From positions 3,047,001-3,111,000 of the forward strand of contig NC_009675.1 of assembly GCF_000017505.1 (NCBI RefSeq): a stretch of 64,000 nucleotides of DNA, in the 5' to 3' direction. The position numbers were made by a program, and so were the translations under genes. The number at the start of each line of letters is the position of its first letter. Position 1 is the stretch's first letter. The notes beneath the pieces were generated by a model. That model did no database searches. It was given only the letters and a program-made list of their open reading frames with translations, and was not told where the DNA came from. Positions 40,792 to 49,994 of this stretch are shown piece after piece. The stretch comes from Anaeromyxobacter sp. Fw109-5 (GTDB lineage Bacteria; Myxococcota; Myxococcia; Myxococcales; Anaeromyxobacteraceae).

Positions 40792-43731
40792 CTAGCTCGA
40801 CTTCTCCTCCGTCGCGGAGGACGTCCCGCCCTTCTCGCCCTCGCGGCGGCCGCCGCGGCGCGAGGACACGCCGCGCGCGGCCGAGGGCTGTCGGCGCGGC
40901 AGGGTCACCGTGAACGTGCTCCCCGCGGAGGAAGACGACGACAGCTCCACCGTCGCGCCGATCGCGGCGGCGAGGTCCCGCACCACCGCCAGCCCGAGGC
41001 CGAGGCCCGGGACGAACTGCTCGGCCACGCGCACCCCGCGCTCGAACGGCTCGAAGACGCGCGCGCGATCCTCCGCGGCGATGCCCGGTCCGGAGTCCCT
41101 GACCTCGACGCGCAGCTCGTCGCCGCGCCCCTCGACCCCGACCTCCACCACGCCCGCGGCGGTGAACTTCACCGCGTTCCCGACGAGGTTCGAGAGGATG
41201 AGCTTGAGGAAGCGCGGCTCGGTCTCCACCCACGGCACGTGGTCGCGCGCGCGGAGCCGCAGCGCGAGCCCCTTGTCGTCGGCCAGCGGGCGGTGCTCCT
41301 CCACCACCTTCGCGACGAGCGCGCCGAGATCGACGTCCTCGACCGCCACCGAGAGGCGGCCGCTCGCGAGCTGCGCCTCGTGCAGCAGCGCCTCGACGAG
41401 CCCGGTGAGCCGCGTGGCCGCGAAGCTCCCTCGCCGCACGATCTCGCGCTGGTGCGGTTCGAGCGGGTGCTCGGTGTCGCGGGTGAGCCGCTGCAGCTGC
41501 AGGTGCAGGGTGGTGAGCGGCGTCCGCAGCTCGTGCGACACCAGCCGGAGGAAGTTCGTCTTGACCGCGCTGGCCCGCTCCGCCTCCTCCTTGGCGAGCC
41601 GCGTCACCTCCAGCGCCGCCTCGAGCTCACGCTTGCGCGCGGCGACCTCGCCGGCCAGCGCGACCACGTCGCTCGTCTGCGTCCTCAGCTCGCGCTGCAG
41701 CACCTCGCGCGCGAGCTTCACCGAGACGAGGTTCGCCGTGCGCGCGCGCAGCTCCTCCGGCGAGAACGGCTTCATGAGGTAGTCCTGCGCCCCGTCGCGC
41801 AGGAGCTGCGCGCGCAGGGCGTCGTCGGCCCGCGCGGTGAGCACCAGGACCGGCACGCCGGCGAGGGCGTCGTGGCGGCGCGCGGCGCGGACGAGCTCCT
41901 CGCCGGACATGCGCGGCATCATCATGTCCGTGACGACCGCGTCGGGGGGCCGCGCCAGCGCCGCGGCGAGCCCGGCCTCGCCGTCCGGCGCGGTGGCGAC
42001 CTCGAACTCCCCGGAGAGCGCGTCGCCGACGAAGCGGCGCATGTCGGGGTTGTCCTCGACCACGAGGACGAGCGGTCTTCCGCGCTCCCCCGTCGCGGCG
42101 GGCTTCGTCGCGCGCGAGCGGAGCTCCTCGACCACGCCGGCCCCGTACTCGGAGGCGCCCTCGCCCGTGCCCTGCCCTGCCGGCGCGCCGGCGGCCGCCC
42201 GCAGCGGGAGGTGAACGCTGAAGATCGCTCCACCCTCGGGCGCCTCGCCGAGCGCGATCCGGCCCCCGTGGAGCTCCACGAAGTCCCTCGTGATCGCGAG
42301 GCCCAGGCCGGTCCCGCCCACCCGGCGGGCCGTGTCGTCGTCGCCGCGCGTGAAGCGCGCGAACACCGTCTCCCGCTCCGCCGGCGGGACGCCCGGCCCG
42401 CTGTCCGCGACCTCGATCGCGAGGTCGGGGGCCGAGCCCGCCCCCTCGGGCTCGACGCGCAGCGTGCAGCGGACCTTCCCCGCCTCGGGCGTGAACTTGA
42501 ACGCGTTCGAGAGGAGGTTGAACACCACGCGCTGGAGCTTGTCCGGATCCACGCGCGCGGCGAGCGTCGCGGGCGCCTCCACGGAGTAGGCCATCTCCCG
42601 GCTCGCCGCGAGGGCGTCGAAGTGGGCCGCCACCAGCCGGACCAGCTGCGCGACGTCCACGTCCGAGAGCTCGAGCGCCATCTTCCCGGCCTCGAGCTTC
42701 GCGACGTCGAGCAGGTCGTTCACGTGCTTCGCGAGCGTCCGCGCGTTCCGCGCGATCACCTCGACGTCGCGGCGCGGCCCTGGCGGCAGGTCCGAGGCGA
42801 GGAGCTCGTCGGCGGGACCGAGGATGAGCGCGAGCGGCGTGCGCAGCTCGTGGCTGACGTTCGCGAAGAACTGGGTCTTGAGCCGCTCGAGCTGCTGCGA
42901 CTTGTCGTACGCCGCGCCCAGCTCCTCGAGCGTCGCCTGGAGCTGCGCGTGCAGCCGCGCCCGGTCCTCCTCGGCGCGCTTGCGCTCGGCGACGTCCCGG
43001 ATCGCCGTGATGGCGAGCAGGCCGTCCGCCGTCTCGAGGGGCGAGAGGCTGATCTCCGCGGGGAACTCGGTGCCGTCCTTCCGCAGGCCGTACAGCTCCA
43101 GTCCGCCCGCCCCCATCGGACGCGGCCGCGGCTCGTCGAAGTAGCGGGTGCGGTGGGCGGGGTGCGCGGCGCGGAACCGCGGCGGGATGAGCGCCTCGAC
43201 GCGCTGCCCGAGCAGCTCCTCCCTGGTGTAGCCGAAGAGCCTCTCGGCCTGGGCGTTCACGAGGAGCACCTTGCCGCGCCGATCCGCGATCACCATCGCG
43301 TCCGGCGCCGCCTCGAGGAGCGCCTTGGTGTGCGACTCGAGCTTCCTGCGCACCGTCACGTCGCGGATGGCGGTGATGGCGAACATCCCATCCTCGGTCT
43401 CGAGGGGCGAGAGGCTGATCTCGGCGGGGAACTCGGTCCCGTCCTTGCGCAGGCCGAACAGCTCCACGCCGCCCGCGCCGCCCATCGGGCGCGTCCGCGG
43501 GTCGAGGAAGTACCGGTTGCGATGGTGGGGGTGCGCCGTCCGGAAGCGCTCGGGGATGAGCGTCTCCACCGGAGAGCCCAGCAGCTCGCCGCTGCCGTAG
43601 CCGAAGAGCCGCTCCGCCTCGGAGTTGACGACGACCATCCGGCCGACGCGATCCGTGATCACCATCGCGTCCGGCGCCGCGTCCAGCACCGGCTTGAACT
43701 GCAGCGCCACGCTGGGGCTCCAGTCGGCCAT
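40792..43731 (-). CDS. Hybrid histidine kinase, PAS-PAS-HK-REC-HK
   Basis: The 979-residue cytoplasmic protein has two PAS domains (about 15-125 and 138-247) that are near-copies: both end in GLRKDGTEFPAEISLSPLET. A first kinase follows with H294 in ANVSHELRTPLA and its ATPase (N box near 405, GTGLGLAI near 475). Next is a receiver with the phosphate-accepting Asp602 in VVTDMMMPRMSG and Lys in YLMKPFSPEE. A second kinase has H733 in LVSHELRTPLT and GLGLGLAVV. There is no membrane segment. The central receiver between two kinases allows the first to control the second. No cognate regulator gene is adjacent, which is common in myxobacteria. Confidence 0.92.
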   Translation of the reverse strand: MADWSPSVALQFKPVLDAAPDAMVITDRVGRMVVVNSEAERLFGYGSGELLGSPVETLIPERFRTAHPHHRNRYFLDPRTRPMGGAGGVELFGLRKDGTEFPAEISLSPLETEDGMFAITAIRDVTVRRKLESHTKALLEAAPDAMVIADRRGKVLLVNAQAERLFGYTREELLGQRVEALIPPRFRAAHPAHRTRYFDEPRPRPMGAGGLELYGLRKDGTEFPAEISLSPLETADGLLAITAIRDVAERKRAEEDRARLHAQLQATLEELGAAYDKSQQLERLKTQFFANVSHELRTPLALILGPADELLASDLPPGPRRDVEVIARNARTLAKHVNDLLDVAKLEAGKMALELSDVDVAQLVRLVAAHFDALAASREMAYSVEAPATLAARVDPDKLQRVVFNLLSNAFKFTPEAGKVRCTLRVEPEGAGSAPDLAIEVADSGPGVPPAERETVFARFTRGDDDTARRVGGTGLGLAITRDFVELHGGRIALGEAPEGGAIFSVHLPLRAAAGAPAGQGTGEGASEYGAGVVEELRSRATKPAATGERGRPLVLVVEDNPDMRRFVGDALSGEFEVATAPDGEAGLAAALARPPDAVVTDMMMPRMSGEELVRAARRHDALAGVPVLVLTARADDALRAQLLRDGAQDYLMKPFSPEELRARTANLVSVKLAREVLQRELRTQTSDVVALAGEVAARKRELEAALEVTRLAKEEAERASAVKTNFLRLVSHELRTPLTTLHLQLQRLTRDTEHPLEPHQREIVRRGSFAATRLTGLVEALLHEAQLASGRLSVAVEDVDLGALVAKVVEEHRPLADDKGLALRLRARDHVPWVETEPRFLKLILSNLVGNAVKFTAAGVVEVGVEGRGDELRVEVRDSGPGIAAEDRARVFEPFERGVRVAEQFVPGLGLGLAVVRDLAAAIGATVELSSSSSAGSTFTVTLPRRQPSAARGVSSRRGGRREGEKGGTSSATEEKSS

Positions 43732-43948
43732 CTCCGCATAGACCTCGCCCGAAGTGCTGCCGGCTCGCCACGGGCGATGCCATCACCTCTCGGGGGCGTA
43801 AGCGGGCGACGACGACGACGCGCGCCCTGCAGCGGCACGCCCGTCCCCAGGGCGTCTGGCGCGGCGGCCATCGCGAGGGCCTTGGCGCGCGCGAGCAGGG
43901 AGCGTTAGCTCTGGCTCGTACCTCCATGCCCGAGCCCGGAGATCCCGT

Positions 43949-44398
43949 ATGTCCGTCGCGAGCCGCCTGATGATCGGCATCACGCTCCTGACCGTGCCGA
44001 CCATCGTGTTCGGAGGGCTCACGGTGCTCGGCGTCGTCACCGCCGGCGAGGCCGGCCTCCCGGGCCCCGCGCTGACGCCGCTGCAGGCGACGCTGTACCG
44101 CGCCGGCCACGCGCACGCGGGCGTCCTCGTGATCCTGTCGCTCGTGCTCCAGCTCCTGCTGGACCACGCCAGGCTCGGCCAGGGGACGGCCTGGAGCGCG
44201 CGGGTGGCGGCGCCGCTCGCGGCGATCCTGGTGCCGGGGGGCTTCTTCGGGCTCGCCCACGCCCCGCCGCTCCGGGTGCTGCTCTACGCCGGCGCTGCGC
44301 TCATCGCCTACGCGACGCTCACCGCCGGCGTCGGGCTCCTGCGGTCGCTCCGGAGGGAGACCGGGGCGATGCCCGCGCAGCGGGCGGTCCCGGCTTGA
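43949..44398 (+). CDS. Four-helix membrane protein of unknown function
   Basis: A 149-residue product with four hydrophobic helices: LMIGITLLTVPTIVFGGLTV, AGVLVILSLVLQLLLDHARL, AAPLAAILVPGGFFGLA and VLLYAGAALIAYATLTAGVG. YRAGHAHAGVLV between the first two has histidines that could bind metal or haem. No family name is given with confidence. It is divergent from the hybrid kinase gene. Confidence 0.6.
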   Translation: MSVASRLMIGITLLTVPTIVFGGLTVLGVVTAGEAGLPGPALTPLQATLYRAGHAHAGVLVILSLVLQLLLDHARLGQGTAWSARVAAPLAAILVPGGFFGLAHAPPLRVLLYAGAALIAYATLTAGVGLLRSLRRETGAMPAQRAVPA

Positions 44399-44427
44399 GC
44401 GGACGGCCTCCCCTGGTCCGGCCACGA

Positions 44428-45552
44428 TCAGGGGGCCATCACCGTCGTCCAGCCGGGATCGTCCGCGACCATCAGCTCGAGCCAGTCGGCGAGCGTCCGG
44501 CCACCCTCCTCGTGCGAGGCCACGTAGGACGCCGAGCCTGACGGCGTCGCCGGCGTGAGCAGCATGTGCGCGTCGAGCTGGCCGCCGTCGGCGTCGTAGA
44601 ACACCCGCGCGTTGGAGGTCGGCGCGAAGACCGCCGCCTCGAGCTGGCGCAGGTCGTCCGCGAACCCGCCCGGCGTCGAGAGCAGGAACGCCGACATCAC
44701 CGGATCCTGCGCGTGCGAGAGGAAGGCGATCCGGTCCTGGGGGTGCAGCTCGGCCAGCTCCCGGTACGCGGCCGACAGGTCGGTGCGGCAGTCGAGGCAG
44801 ACGGGGTCGAGCGCCTGATTGAGCCCCCACGAGCGGTAGAATGCGTCGCGCAGGTCGGCGGGGACGTCGTTCCTCACGAGCGCCGGGCCGGAGTCGTCCA
44901 CGAGGTAGCCCTGCGCCTCCGGCCAGTACCAGCGGAACGCCTCGTAGCTCACGAGCGCGCCGAACCCGCCCGCGGACGATCCGGCCACCACGAGCTTGCG
45001 CGGCGACGGGAACGTCGGGGCGAGCCGCGCGAGGAAGGCGAGCACGTTCGCGTGCCCGACGTGGTTCCAGGTCTCGGACACGAAGTCGTTCCCGTACCTC
45101 TTCACGTTGCTGCCGCCGTGCACGTCGCCCGTGCAGTACGGGACGAACACGATCGTGGCGCCTGCCAGCGTGGGCGGCAGGTGCGCCCGCTCGGTGAGGG
45201 AGCTCGGGACGTAGTCCCGCAGCTCGACCTCCCACTCCGCCGGGCCGTAGCGATCGTCCACCGCCGTGCCGGCCACGCAGGTGAGGTAGTCCCAGCAGGC
45301 GCCGCCCCCGTCGAAGAAGACGAGCAGGTCGGGTCCGCTGCCGCGGTTCACGGCGAGGCCCGTGGTCGAGCCGTCGGCGCACGTCGCGTCGTCGAACGGG
45401 ATCCACGCCCAGCTCTCGAGCGGCAGCTCCGCCTCCGAGATGGCGACGCCGAGCGGGGGCTTCCCCGTGTAGCCCTTCTCCTCGATGGGGGTCGTGTTCT
45501 GCGCGCAGGCGGCGAGCGAGAGGACGGCGAGCGTGGCGAGCAGGCGGCGCAT
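44428..45552 (-). CDS. Pectin-acetylesterase-like lipoprotein
   Basis: The 374-residue product has a lipoprotein signal (LLATLAVLSLAAC) and an alpha/beta-hydrolase-type body with pectin acetylesterase/NOTUM-family motifs: VFFDGGGACWDYLTC, VFVPYCTGDVHGGSN, VVAGSSAGGFGALVSYE (nucleophile Ser) and a late DADGGQLDAHMLL with the likely His. Family members remove acyl groups from polysaccharides or lipidated proteins. As an outer-envelope lipoprotein it may act on extracellular glycans. The substrate is not known. Confidence 0.78.
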   Translation of the reverse strand: MRRLLATLAVLSLAACAQNTTPIEEKGYTGKPPLGVAISEAELPLESWAWIPFDDATCADGSTTGLAVNRGSGPDLLVFFDGGGACWDYLTCVAGTAVDDRYGPAEWEVELRDYVPSSLTERAHLPPTLAGATIVFVPYCTGDVHGGSNVKRYGNDFVSETWNHVGHANVLAFLARLAPTFPSPRKLVVAGSSAGGFGALVSYEAFRWYWPEAQGYLVDDSGPALVRNDVPADLRDAFYRSWGLNQALDPVCLDCRTDLSAAYRELAELHPQDRIAFLSHAQDPVMSAFLLSTPGGFADDLRQLEAAVFAPTSNARVFYDADGGQLDAHMLLTPATPSGSASYVASHEEGGRTLADWLELMVADDPGWTTVMAP

Positions 45553-45631
45553 GGTCGATCACTCCGAGTGACCGCGATGGTCGCCTCCGGGCGGGTGTGC
45601 ACTCAAGCCCGGGCGTCCCACACGCGACGCG

Positions 45632-46027
45632 TCAGTGCGGGCGGCTCGCTTCCTTCGCCTGGCGGCGCGCCTCGGCGCGCGCGTGGACCCTGCGGAACTC
45701 GGCCTCGAGCTGGGCGAGCTCCTCGTCGGTCGCGTGCTCGAGGTCGGCGAAGATGTTCCTCGCCCGCCGCTGCGCGCGGATGAGCTCGTCGAGCTTCAGG
45801 TGCAGCGCGCGCGTCTCGCGGTTCTGGGTCGCCTGGATCAGGAACACCATGAGGAACGTCACGACCGTGGTGCCGGTGTTGATGACGAGCTGCCAGCTGT
45901 CGCTGAAGTGGAAGACCGGGCCGCTCAGCCCCCACACCACGACGAGCGCGAGCGCGAGCAGGAACGCGCGGGGCGTCCCCACGACCTCCGAGATGGCGAG
46001 CGCGAACCGGGCGAAGCGGTCGTTCAC
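45632..46027 (-). CDS. Low-affinity iron permease-like membrane protein
   Basis: A 131-residue protein from a GTG at 46027, with two membrane helices (FLLALALVVVWGLSGPVFHF, VINTGTTVVTFLMVFLIQAT) and a charged coiled tail beginning NRETRALHLKLDELIRAQRR. This is the classic layout of the bacterial low-affinity iron permease (DUF/Iron_permease) family, although transport of iron is unproven in bacteria. The start is uncertain because the upstream site is weak. Confidence 0.72.
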   Translation of the reverse strand: MNDRFARFALAISEVVGTPRAFLLALALVVVWGLSGPVFHFSDSWQLVINTGTTVVTFLMVFLIQATQNRETRALHLKLDELIRAQRRARNIFADLEHATDEELAQLEAEFRRVHARAEARRQAKEASRPH

Positions 46028-46076
46028 CTTCTGAAGATAAGGCCGCGGGCAGCCGCGGCGGGGGCCGGGGGAACGC

Positions 46077-46979
46077 TCAGCCCCTCCACGGCTCGCTCGC
46101 CCGGAGCGCGGCGACGATGGCGCGCGTCGAGGTCGAGCGGTTCAGCGTGTAGAAGTGGATCCCCGGCGCCCCGCCGCGCAGGAGCTCGGCGCACTGCAGC
46201 GTCGCGTACGCCACGCCGAGGTCGCGCGCGGAGTCCGGATCCTCGCGGCGGACCTCCATCGCGGCCCGCAGCCGCGGCGGGATCGCCGCGCCGCACATGG
46301 CCGTGAAGCGCTCCGTCTGGTCGACGTTCGTGAACGGCATGATGCCCGGGATGATCGGCAAGGCGATGCCGGCCGCCCGCGCCCGCTCGACGAAGCGGAA
46401 GTACTGCGCGTTGTCGAAGAAGAGCTGCGTGACCAGGAAGTCCGCGCCCGCCTCCACCTTGAGCTTGAGGTTCGCGAGGTCGGCCGCGAGGTCCCGCGTC
46501 TCGACGTGGCCCTCCGGGTACGCGGCGGCGCCGAGGCAGAACCGCCAGCGCTCCGGGCGCGAGCGGATGAAGGCCACGAGCTCGCTCGCGTACCGGAAGC
46601 CCTCAGGGTGCGGCGAGAAGCTGGTCTCTCCGCGCGGCGGGTCGCCCCGGAGCGCGAGCACGTTCTGGATCCCGGCCTCGGCGAGCTCGTCGAGCACCGC
46701 CGCCAGCTCCTCGCGCGAGGCGCCGACGCAGGTCAGGTGCGCCATCGCCTCGACCTCAGTGTCCCGCTTCAGGCGCTTGACGAGCTCGAGGGTCCGCTGC
46801 CGCGTGGAGCCCCCCGCGCCGTAGGTGACGGATACGTACGCCGGCGCGAGCGGCCGGAGCGCCTCGACGGTCTCGAAGAGCTGGCGCACCCCGTCGTCCG
46901 TCTTCGGGGGAAAGAACTCGAAGGAGAAGACGGGTTCGCCGCGCTCGCGGGCGAAGCGGAGGAGGTCGCTGATGCGCAC
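46077..46979 (-). CDS. metF: 5,10-methylenetetrahydrofolate reductase
   Basis: The 300-residue TIM-barrel enzyme has FSFEFFPPKTDDG at the N-terminus (the Glu near residue 22 is the proton donor), YVSVTYGAGGSTRQRT, LTCVGASREEL, NVLALRGDPP and FLVTQLFFDNAQYF. These bind FAD and folate. It makes 5-methyl-THF for methionine synthesis. It starts at GTG with no clear Shine-Dalgarno, and only 17 bases separate it from the divergent greB start. Confidence 0.93.
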   Translation of the reverse strand: MRISDLLRFARERGEPVFSFEFFPPKTDDGVRQLFETVEALRPLAPAYVSVTYGAGGSTRQRTLELVKRLKRDTEVEAMAHLTCVGASREELAAVLDELAEAGIQNVLALRGDPPRGETSFSPHPEGFRYASELVAFIRSRPERWRFCLGAAAYPEGHVETRDLAADLANLKLKVEAGADFLVTQLFFDNAQYFRFVERARAAGIALPIIPGIMPFTNVDQTERFTAMCGAAIPPRLRAAMEVRREDPDSARDLGVAYATLQCAELLRGGAPGIHFYTLNRSTSTRAIVAALRASEPWRG

Positions 46980-46996
46980 GGTCGACGGAGGTTACA

Positions 46997-47506
46997 ATGA
47001 AGGCCGTCCCGTCCGCCATGACGAAGCCCCGCTACATCACCCCAGAAGGCTTCCGCCGGCTCGCCTCGGAGCACGAGCGGATCTGGTCCGTGGACCGTCC
47101 GAAGATCGTCGCCGAGGTGGAGGCGGCGGCCGCGCTCGGCGACCGCAGCGAGAACGCCGAGTACGTCTACGGCAAGAAGAAGCTCCGCGAGCTCGACCGG
47201 CGACTCCGCTTCCTGTCGGAGCGCATGGACGCCCTCACCGTCGTCGACCCGCGGCCTCACCCGCACGGCCGCGCGTTCTTCGGGGCGTGGGTGACCATCG
47301 AGGACGACGAGGGCGAGGCGCGCACGTTCCGGCTCGTCGGGCCCGACGAGTTCGACGTCGCGGCGGGCCTCATCAGCGTGGAGGCGCCCCTCGGCCGGGC
47401 CCTCCTCGGGAAGCAAGAGGGCGATACGGTCCTCTTCCTCCGGCCCGCGGGCGAGGCGGAGCTGACCATCATGGCCGTCCGCTGGTCACCCCCGGAGGAG
47501 ACATGA
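46997..47506 (+). CDS. greB: Transcription elongation factor GreB
   Basis: The 169-residue protein has a coiled-coil with the acidic tip DRSENAEYVYGKKKLRELDR and a C-terminal FKBP-like domain (LIGRALLGKQEGDTVLF-type), which rescues backtracked RNA polymerase. KPRYITPEGFRRL matches the family N-terminus. GGAGG at 46987 favours the ATG at 46997, although family alignment fits the ATG at 47018 equally well. It is coupled by ATGA to the next gene. Confidence 0.9.
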   Translation: MKAVPSAMTKPRYITPEGFRRLASEHERIWSVDRPKIVAEVEAAAALGDRSENAEYVYGKKKLRELDRRLRFLSERMDALTVVDPRPHPHGRAFFGAWVTIEDDEGEARTFRLVGPDEFDVAAGLISVEAPLGRALLGKQEGDTVLFLRPAGEAELTIMAVRWSPPEET

Positions 47507-48018
47507 CCGCCGTGAAGGACCGGGCGGCCCAGCGCGCGCTCATCGAGCGCTTCGTCCACGAGCGGCCGGGCGCGCTCCTCCTCGACGCCTCGACCCCCGC
47601 CCTGCTCGACGTGGCCTCCGGCAAGACGCTCGCCCTCGACCTCGCGCGCCTCGCCGCCGCCGAGGAGCGGAAGGACGCCGAGAGCGGGCGCCCGTACCTC
47701 GCGCTGCTGCGAGACGACGGCGCGGAGGTCGCGCTCACCGACGCCGGCATCGCCTTCCCGCCCATGACCGCGGGGACCGGGCCGCTGCCAGGCCTCCCGG
47801 CCGCCGTCTGCCTGCGAGATCTCGCCGGCGCAGAGGCTCAGCTCACGCACTTCCTCCGCGATCACCCGGGCGAGCGCCCCGAGCGCGCGCACGTCGACCT
47901 GTTCATGTTCTGCCTCGCCGTCGTGGATGGGGCGCGCGCGGCCGGGTTCGACGTCGCGCGGGAGGAGCGGCGGCTCGAGCGCATCCTCGGCGAGCTCGAG
48001 GCGCGCCGCCGCGGCTGA
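47503..48018 (+). CDS. Hypothetical soluble protein downstream of greB
   Basis: GGAGGAG precedes the ATG, which overlaps the greB stop. The 171-residue product is cytoplasmic, helical and rich in charged residues (LALDLARLAAAEERKDAESG; AEAQLTHFLRDHPGERPERA), ending EERRLERILGELEARRRG. No family is recognised. Coupling to greB suggests co-regulation only. Confidence 0.65.
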   Translation: MTAVKDRAAQRALIERFVHERPGALLLDASTPALLDVASGKTLALDLARLAAAEERKDAESGRPYLALLRDDGAEVALTDAGIAFPPMTAGTGPLPGLPAAVCLRDLAGAEAQLTHFLRDHPGERPERAHVDLFMFCLAVVDGARAAGFDVAREERRLERILGELEARRRG

Positions 48019-48102
48019 TGGGTGGCGAGGACGTCGCGCGTCCTACCTTGTGGAGGTGAGCCGCGAGGCACCACTCCGCCTCCCGCCGGGAGGGGCGGCC
48101 CC

Positions 48103-48885
48103 GTGAGGATCCTGAGCTGGAACGTGCACTCGCTGCGCGGGACGGACGGCCGGCGCGATCCCGAGCGCATCGCGCGCGTGATCGCCGACCTCCGTCCGGA
48201 CATCGCCGGCCTGCAGGAGGTGGGCGGGGAGCTCGCGGCCGACGGGCCACGGGACGTCGCGGAGGCGCTCGCGAGCCTCACCGGGATGCGGAGCACCTTC
48301 GGGCCGACGATGAGCTTCCGCGGCCATCCCTACGGGAACGGGATCCTCACGCGCCACCCGATCGAAGCGACGCGGACGTACGACCTCTCCGTGCGCGGGC
48401 GCGAGCCCCGCGGCTGCCTGCGCGCGGACGTGGAGGTGGGCGGCGTCCGGGTGCACTTCTTCTCGGCGCACCTGGGACTCCACTGGCGCGAGCGCCGCAA
48501 GCAGGCGGCGCAGCTCCTCTCGGCCGACATCCTCCGCGACACGGCCCTCGCGCACCCCCTCGTCCTCGTGGGCGACTTCAACTCGCTCTCGAACCGCTCG
48601 GCCGTGCCGCGCTGGCTCCGCCGGCAGCTCGTCGACTGCGCCCACGCGGCTCGCAACGAGGCCCCCACCTTCCCCTCCCGCTTCCCCCTGCTCCGGCTCG
48701 ACCGCGTCTTCGTCGATTCGGCCTTCCGGGTCGTGGGGTGCGAGGTCGTCCACACCCCGCTCGCCCGGCGCGCCTCCGATCACCTGCCGCTCGTGGTCGA
48801 TCTCGAGCCAGCGGAGTCGGCGCGGCGCCCGCCCGCGCCCCGGGCGATCGAGGTAGCGGGCGTCACGACGACCGTCGCCCCCTGA
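48103..48885 (+). CDS. Endonuclease/exonuclease/phosphatase-family protein
   Basis: A GTG at 48103 behind GGGAGGGG gives 260 residues. EEP-fold motifs run in order: RILSWNVHSLRG, IAGLQEVGG (metal Glu), FFSAHLGLHW, LVLVGDFNSLS and ASDHLPLVVDL (catalytic His). There is no signal peptide, so it is cytoplasmic, unlike the lipoprotein of the same fold at 17183. Substrates of the family range from DNA to phospholipids; here it is undetermined. Confidence 0.82.
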   Translation: MRILSWNVHSLRGTDGRRDPERIARVIADLRPDIAGLQEVGGELAADGPRDVAEALASLTGMRSTFGPTMSFRGHPYGNGILTRHPIEATRTYDLSVRGREPRGCLRADVEVGGVRVHFFSAHLGLHWRERRKQAAQLLSADILRDTALAHPLVLVGDFNSLSNRSAVPRWLRRQLVDCAHAARNEAPTFPSRFPLLRLDRVFVDSAFRVVGCEVVHTPLARRASDHLPLVVDLEPAESARRPPAPRAIEVAGVTTTVAP

Positions 48886-49019
48886 AGCGCGCCTCCCGGG
48901 AGCTCCGCCTCGCGAACGGCCCACCGGAGCGGCGGAAGTCCGCCCCGCGGGGTGAATGTGAGGGACGGCGACGCGTGCGCAGCCTTAGTGCGTCGCCCGA
49001 GGCGGGCGGGAGGGACTCG

Positions 49020-49319
49020 ATGAACCAGAACCTGAACTGGAAGCAGATGAGCAAGTACCTCGAGCGCGACGCGCTCCTACGGCGGATGGGGCTCGAGGAG
49101 CGGACCCCGACGAGCGACGTCTTCACGGGGCTCGGACTGTTCGCGGTGGGCGTGCTCGTGGGCGCCGGCCTGGGCCTCATGTTCGCACCCAAGCGCGGGG
49201 ACGAGATGCGGCAGATGGTCGGCGAGGCGTGGAAGAGCCGGGGCCGCACCGGCCAGGAGTTCCAGCGGGAGATGGGGGTCGACACGGGGATGCCGCCGAC
49301 GACCTCTGCGGGCCACTGA
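49020..49319 (+). CDS. YtxH-domain small membrane protein
   Basis: A 99-residue product with one membrane helix rich in Gly (FTGLGLFAVGVLVGAGLGLM) followed by FAPKRGDEMRQ, the YtxH/gas-vesicle-GvpP-like signature. The rest is polar. Members are linked to stress; the mechanism is unknown. It lies alone with its own upstream region. Confidence 0.75.
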   Translation: MNQNLNWKQMSKYLERDALLRRMGLEERTPTSDVFTGLGLFAVGVLVGAGLGLMFAPKRGDEMRQMVGEAWKSRGRTGQEFQREMGVDTGMPPTTSAGH

Positions 49320-49342
49320 GCGGCGGATCTCCGGCGGGCGCG

Positions 49343-49993
49343 CTACGCGCCGGCCCCGGCCGGCGCGGGCGCCCCCTCGTCGGTGGCGGCGGAGGCGATG
49401 CGCGCCCACAGGGCGTCCGTGCCGGTCCCCTCGACCGCAGAGAAGGGCACCGCCTCGCCCTTGGCGAGCGCGAGCGCCCCCTCGACCGCGCGGAGGGCGG
49501 CCCCACGCCGCGTCTTCGGGAGCTTGTCCATCTTCGTGGCCGCCACGAGCACGCGGCGCCCCGTCGCGCGCAGGAACGCCGCGGCGTCCACGTCGCTGTC
49601 CGAGGGGGCGTGCCGGGCGTCCACGATGAGCACCACCGCCCGCAGCACGTCGCGGTCGCGGAGGTAGTCCTCGATCATCGCCGCCCAGCGATCGCGCTCC
49701 TCGCGCGAGACCTTGGCGTACCCGTAGCCGGGCAGATCGCAGAAGCGCACGTGGCGCGGCCGCGCCGCCGGCGTGGGACGGTACGCGACGTCGAAGAACT
49801 GGAGCGCGCGGGTGCGACCGGGGGTCGCCGAGACGCGCGCGAGCCCCTTCTTGCGGGTGAGCGCGTTCAGCATCGAGCTCTTCCCGACGTTCGAGCGCCC
49901 GACGAAGGCGAGCTCCGGGGTCTGCCCGCGCGGCCACTCGGGAGGGCGCGTCGCGGTCTTCACGAACTCCGATGAGACGACCTGGACCGGCAC
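49343..49993 (-). CDS. engB: Ribosome-biogenesis GTPase EngB/YsxC
   Basis: The GTG at 49993 starts one base after the stop of the tetrahaem gene, giving 216 residues. GTPase motifs: G1 GRSNVGKSSMLNAL, G2 TPGRT, G3 DLPGYGYAK, G4 TKMDKL and G5 SAVEGTG. EngB helps assemble the large ribosomal subunit. The C-terminus adds a short Ala/Gly/Pro tail. Confidence 0.92.
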   Translation of the reverse strand: MPVQVVSSEFVKTATRPPEWPRGQTPELAFVGRSNVGKSSMLNALTRKKGLARVSATPGRTRALQFFDVAYRPTPAARPRHVRFCDLPGYGYAKVSREERDRWAAMIEDYLRDRDVLRAVVLIVDARHAPSDSDVDAAAFLRATGRRVLVAATKMDKLPKTRRGAALRAVEGALALAKGEAVPFSAVEGTGTDALWARIASAATDEGAPAPAGAGA

Positions 49994-49994
49994 G

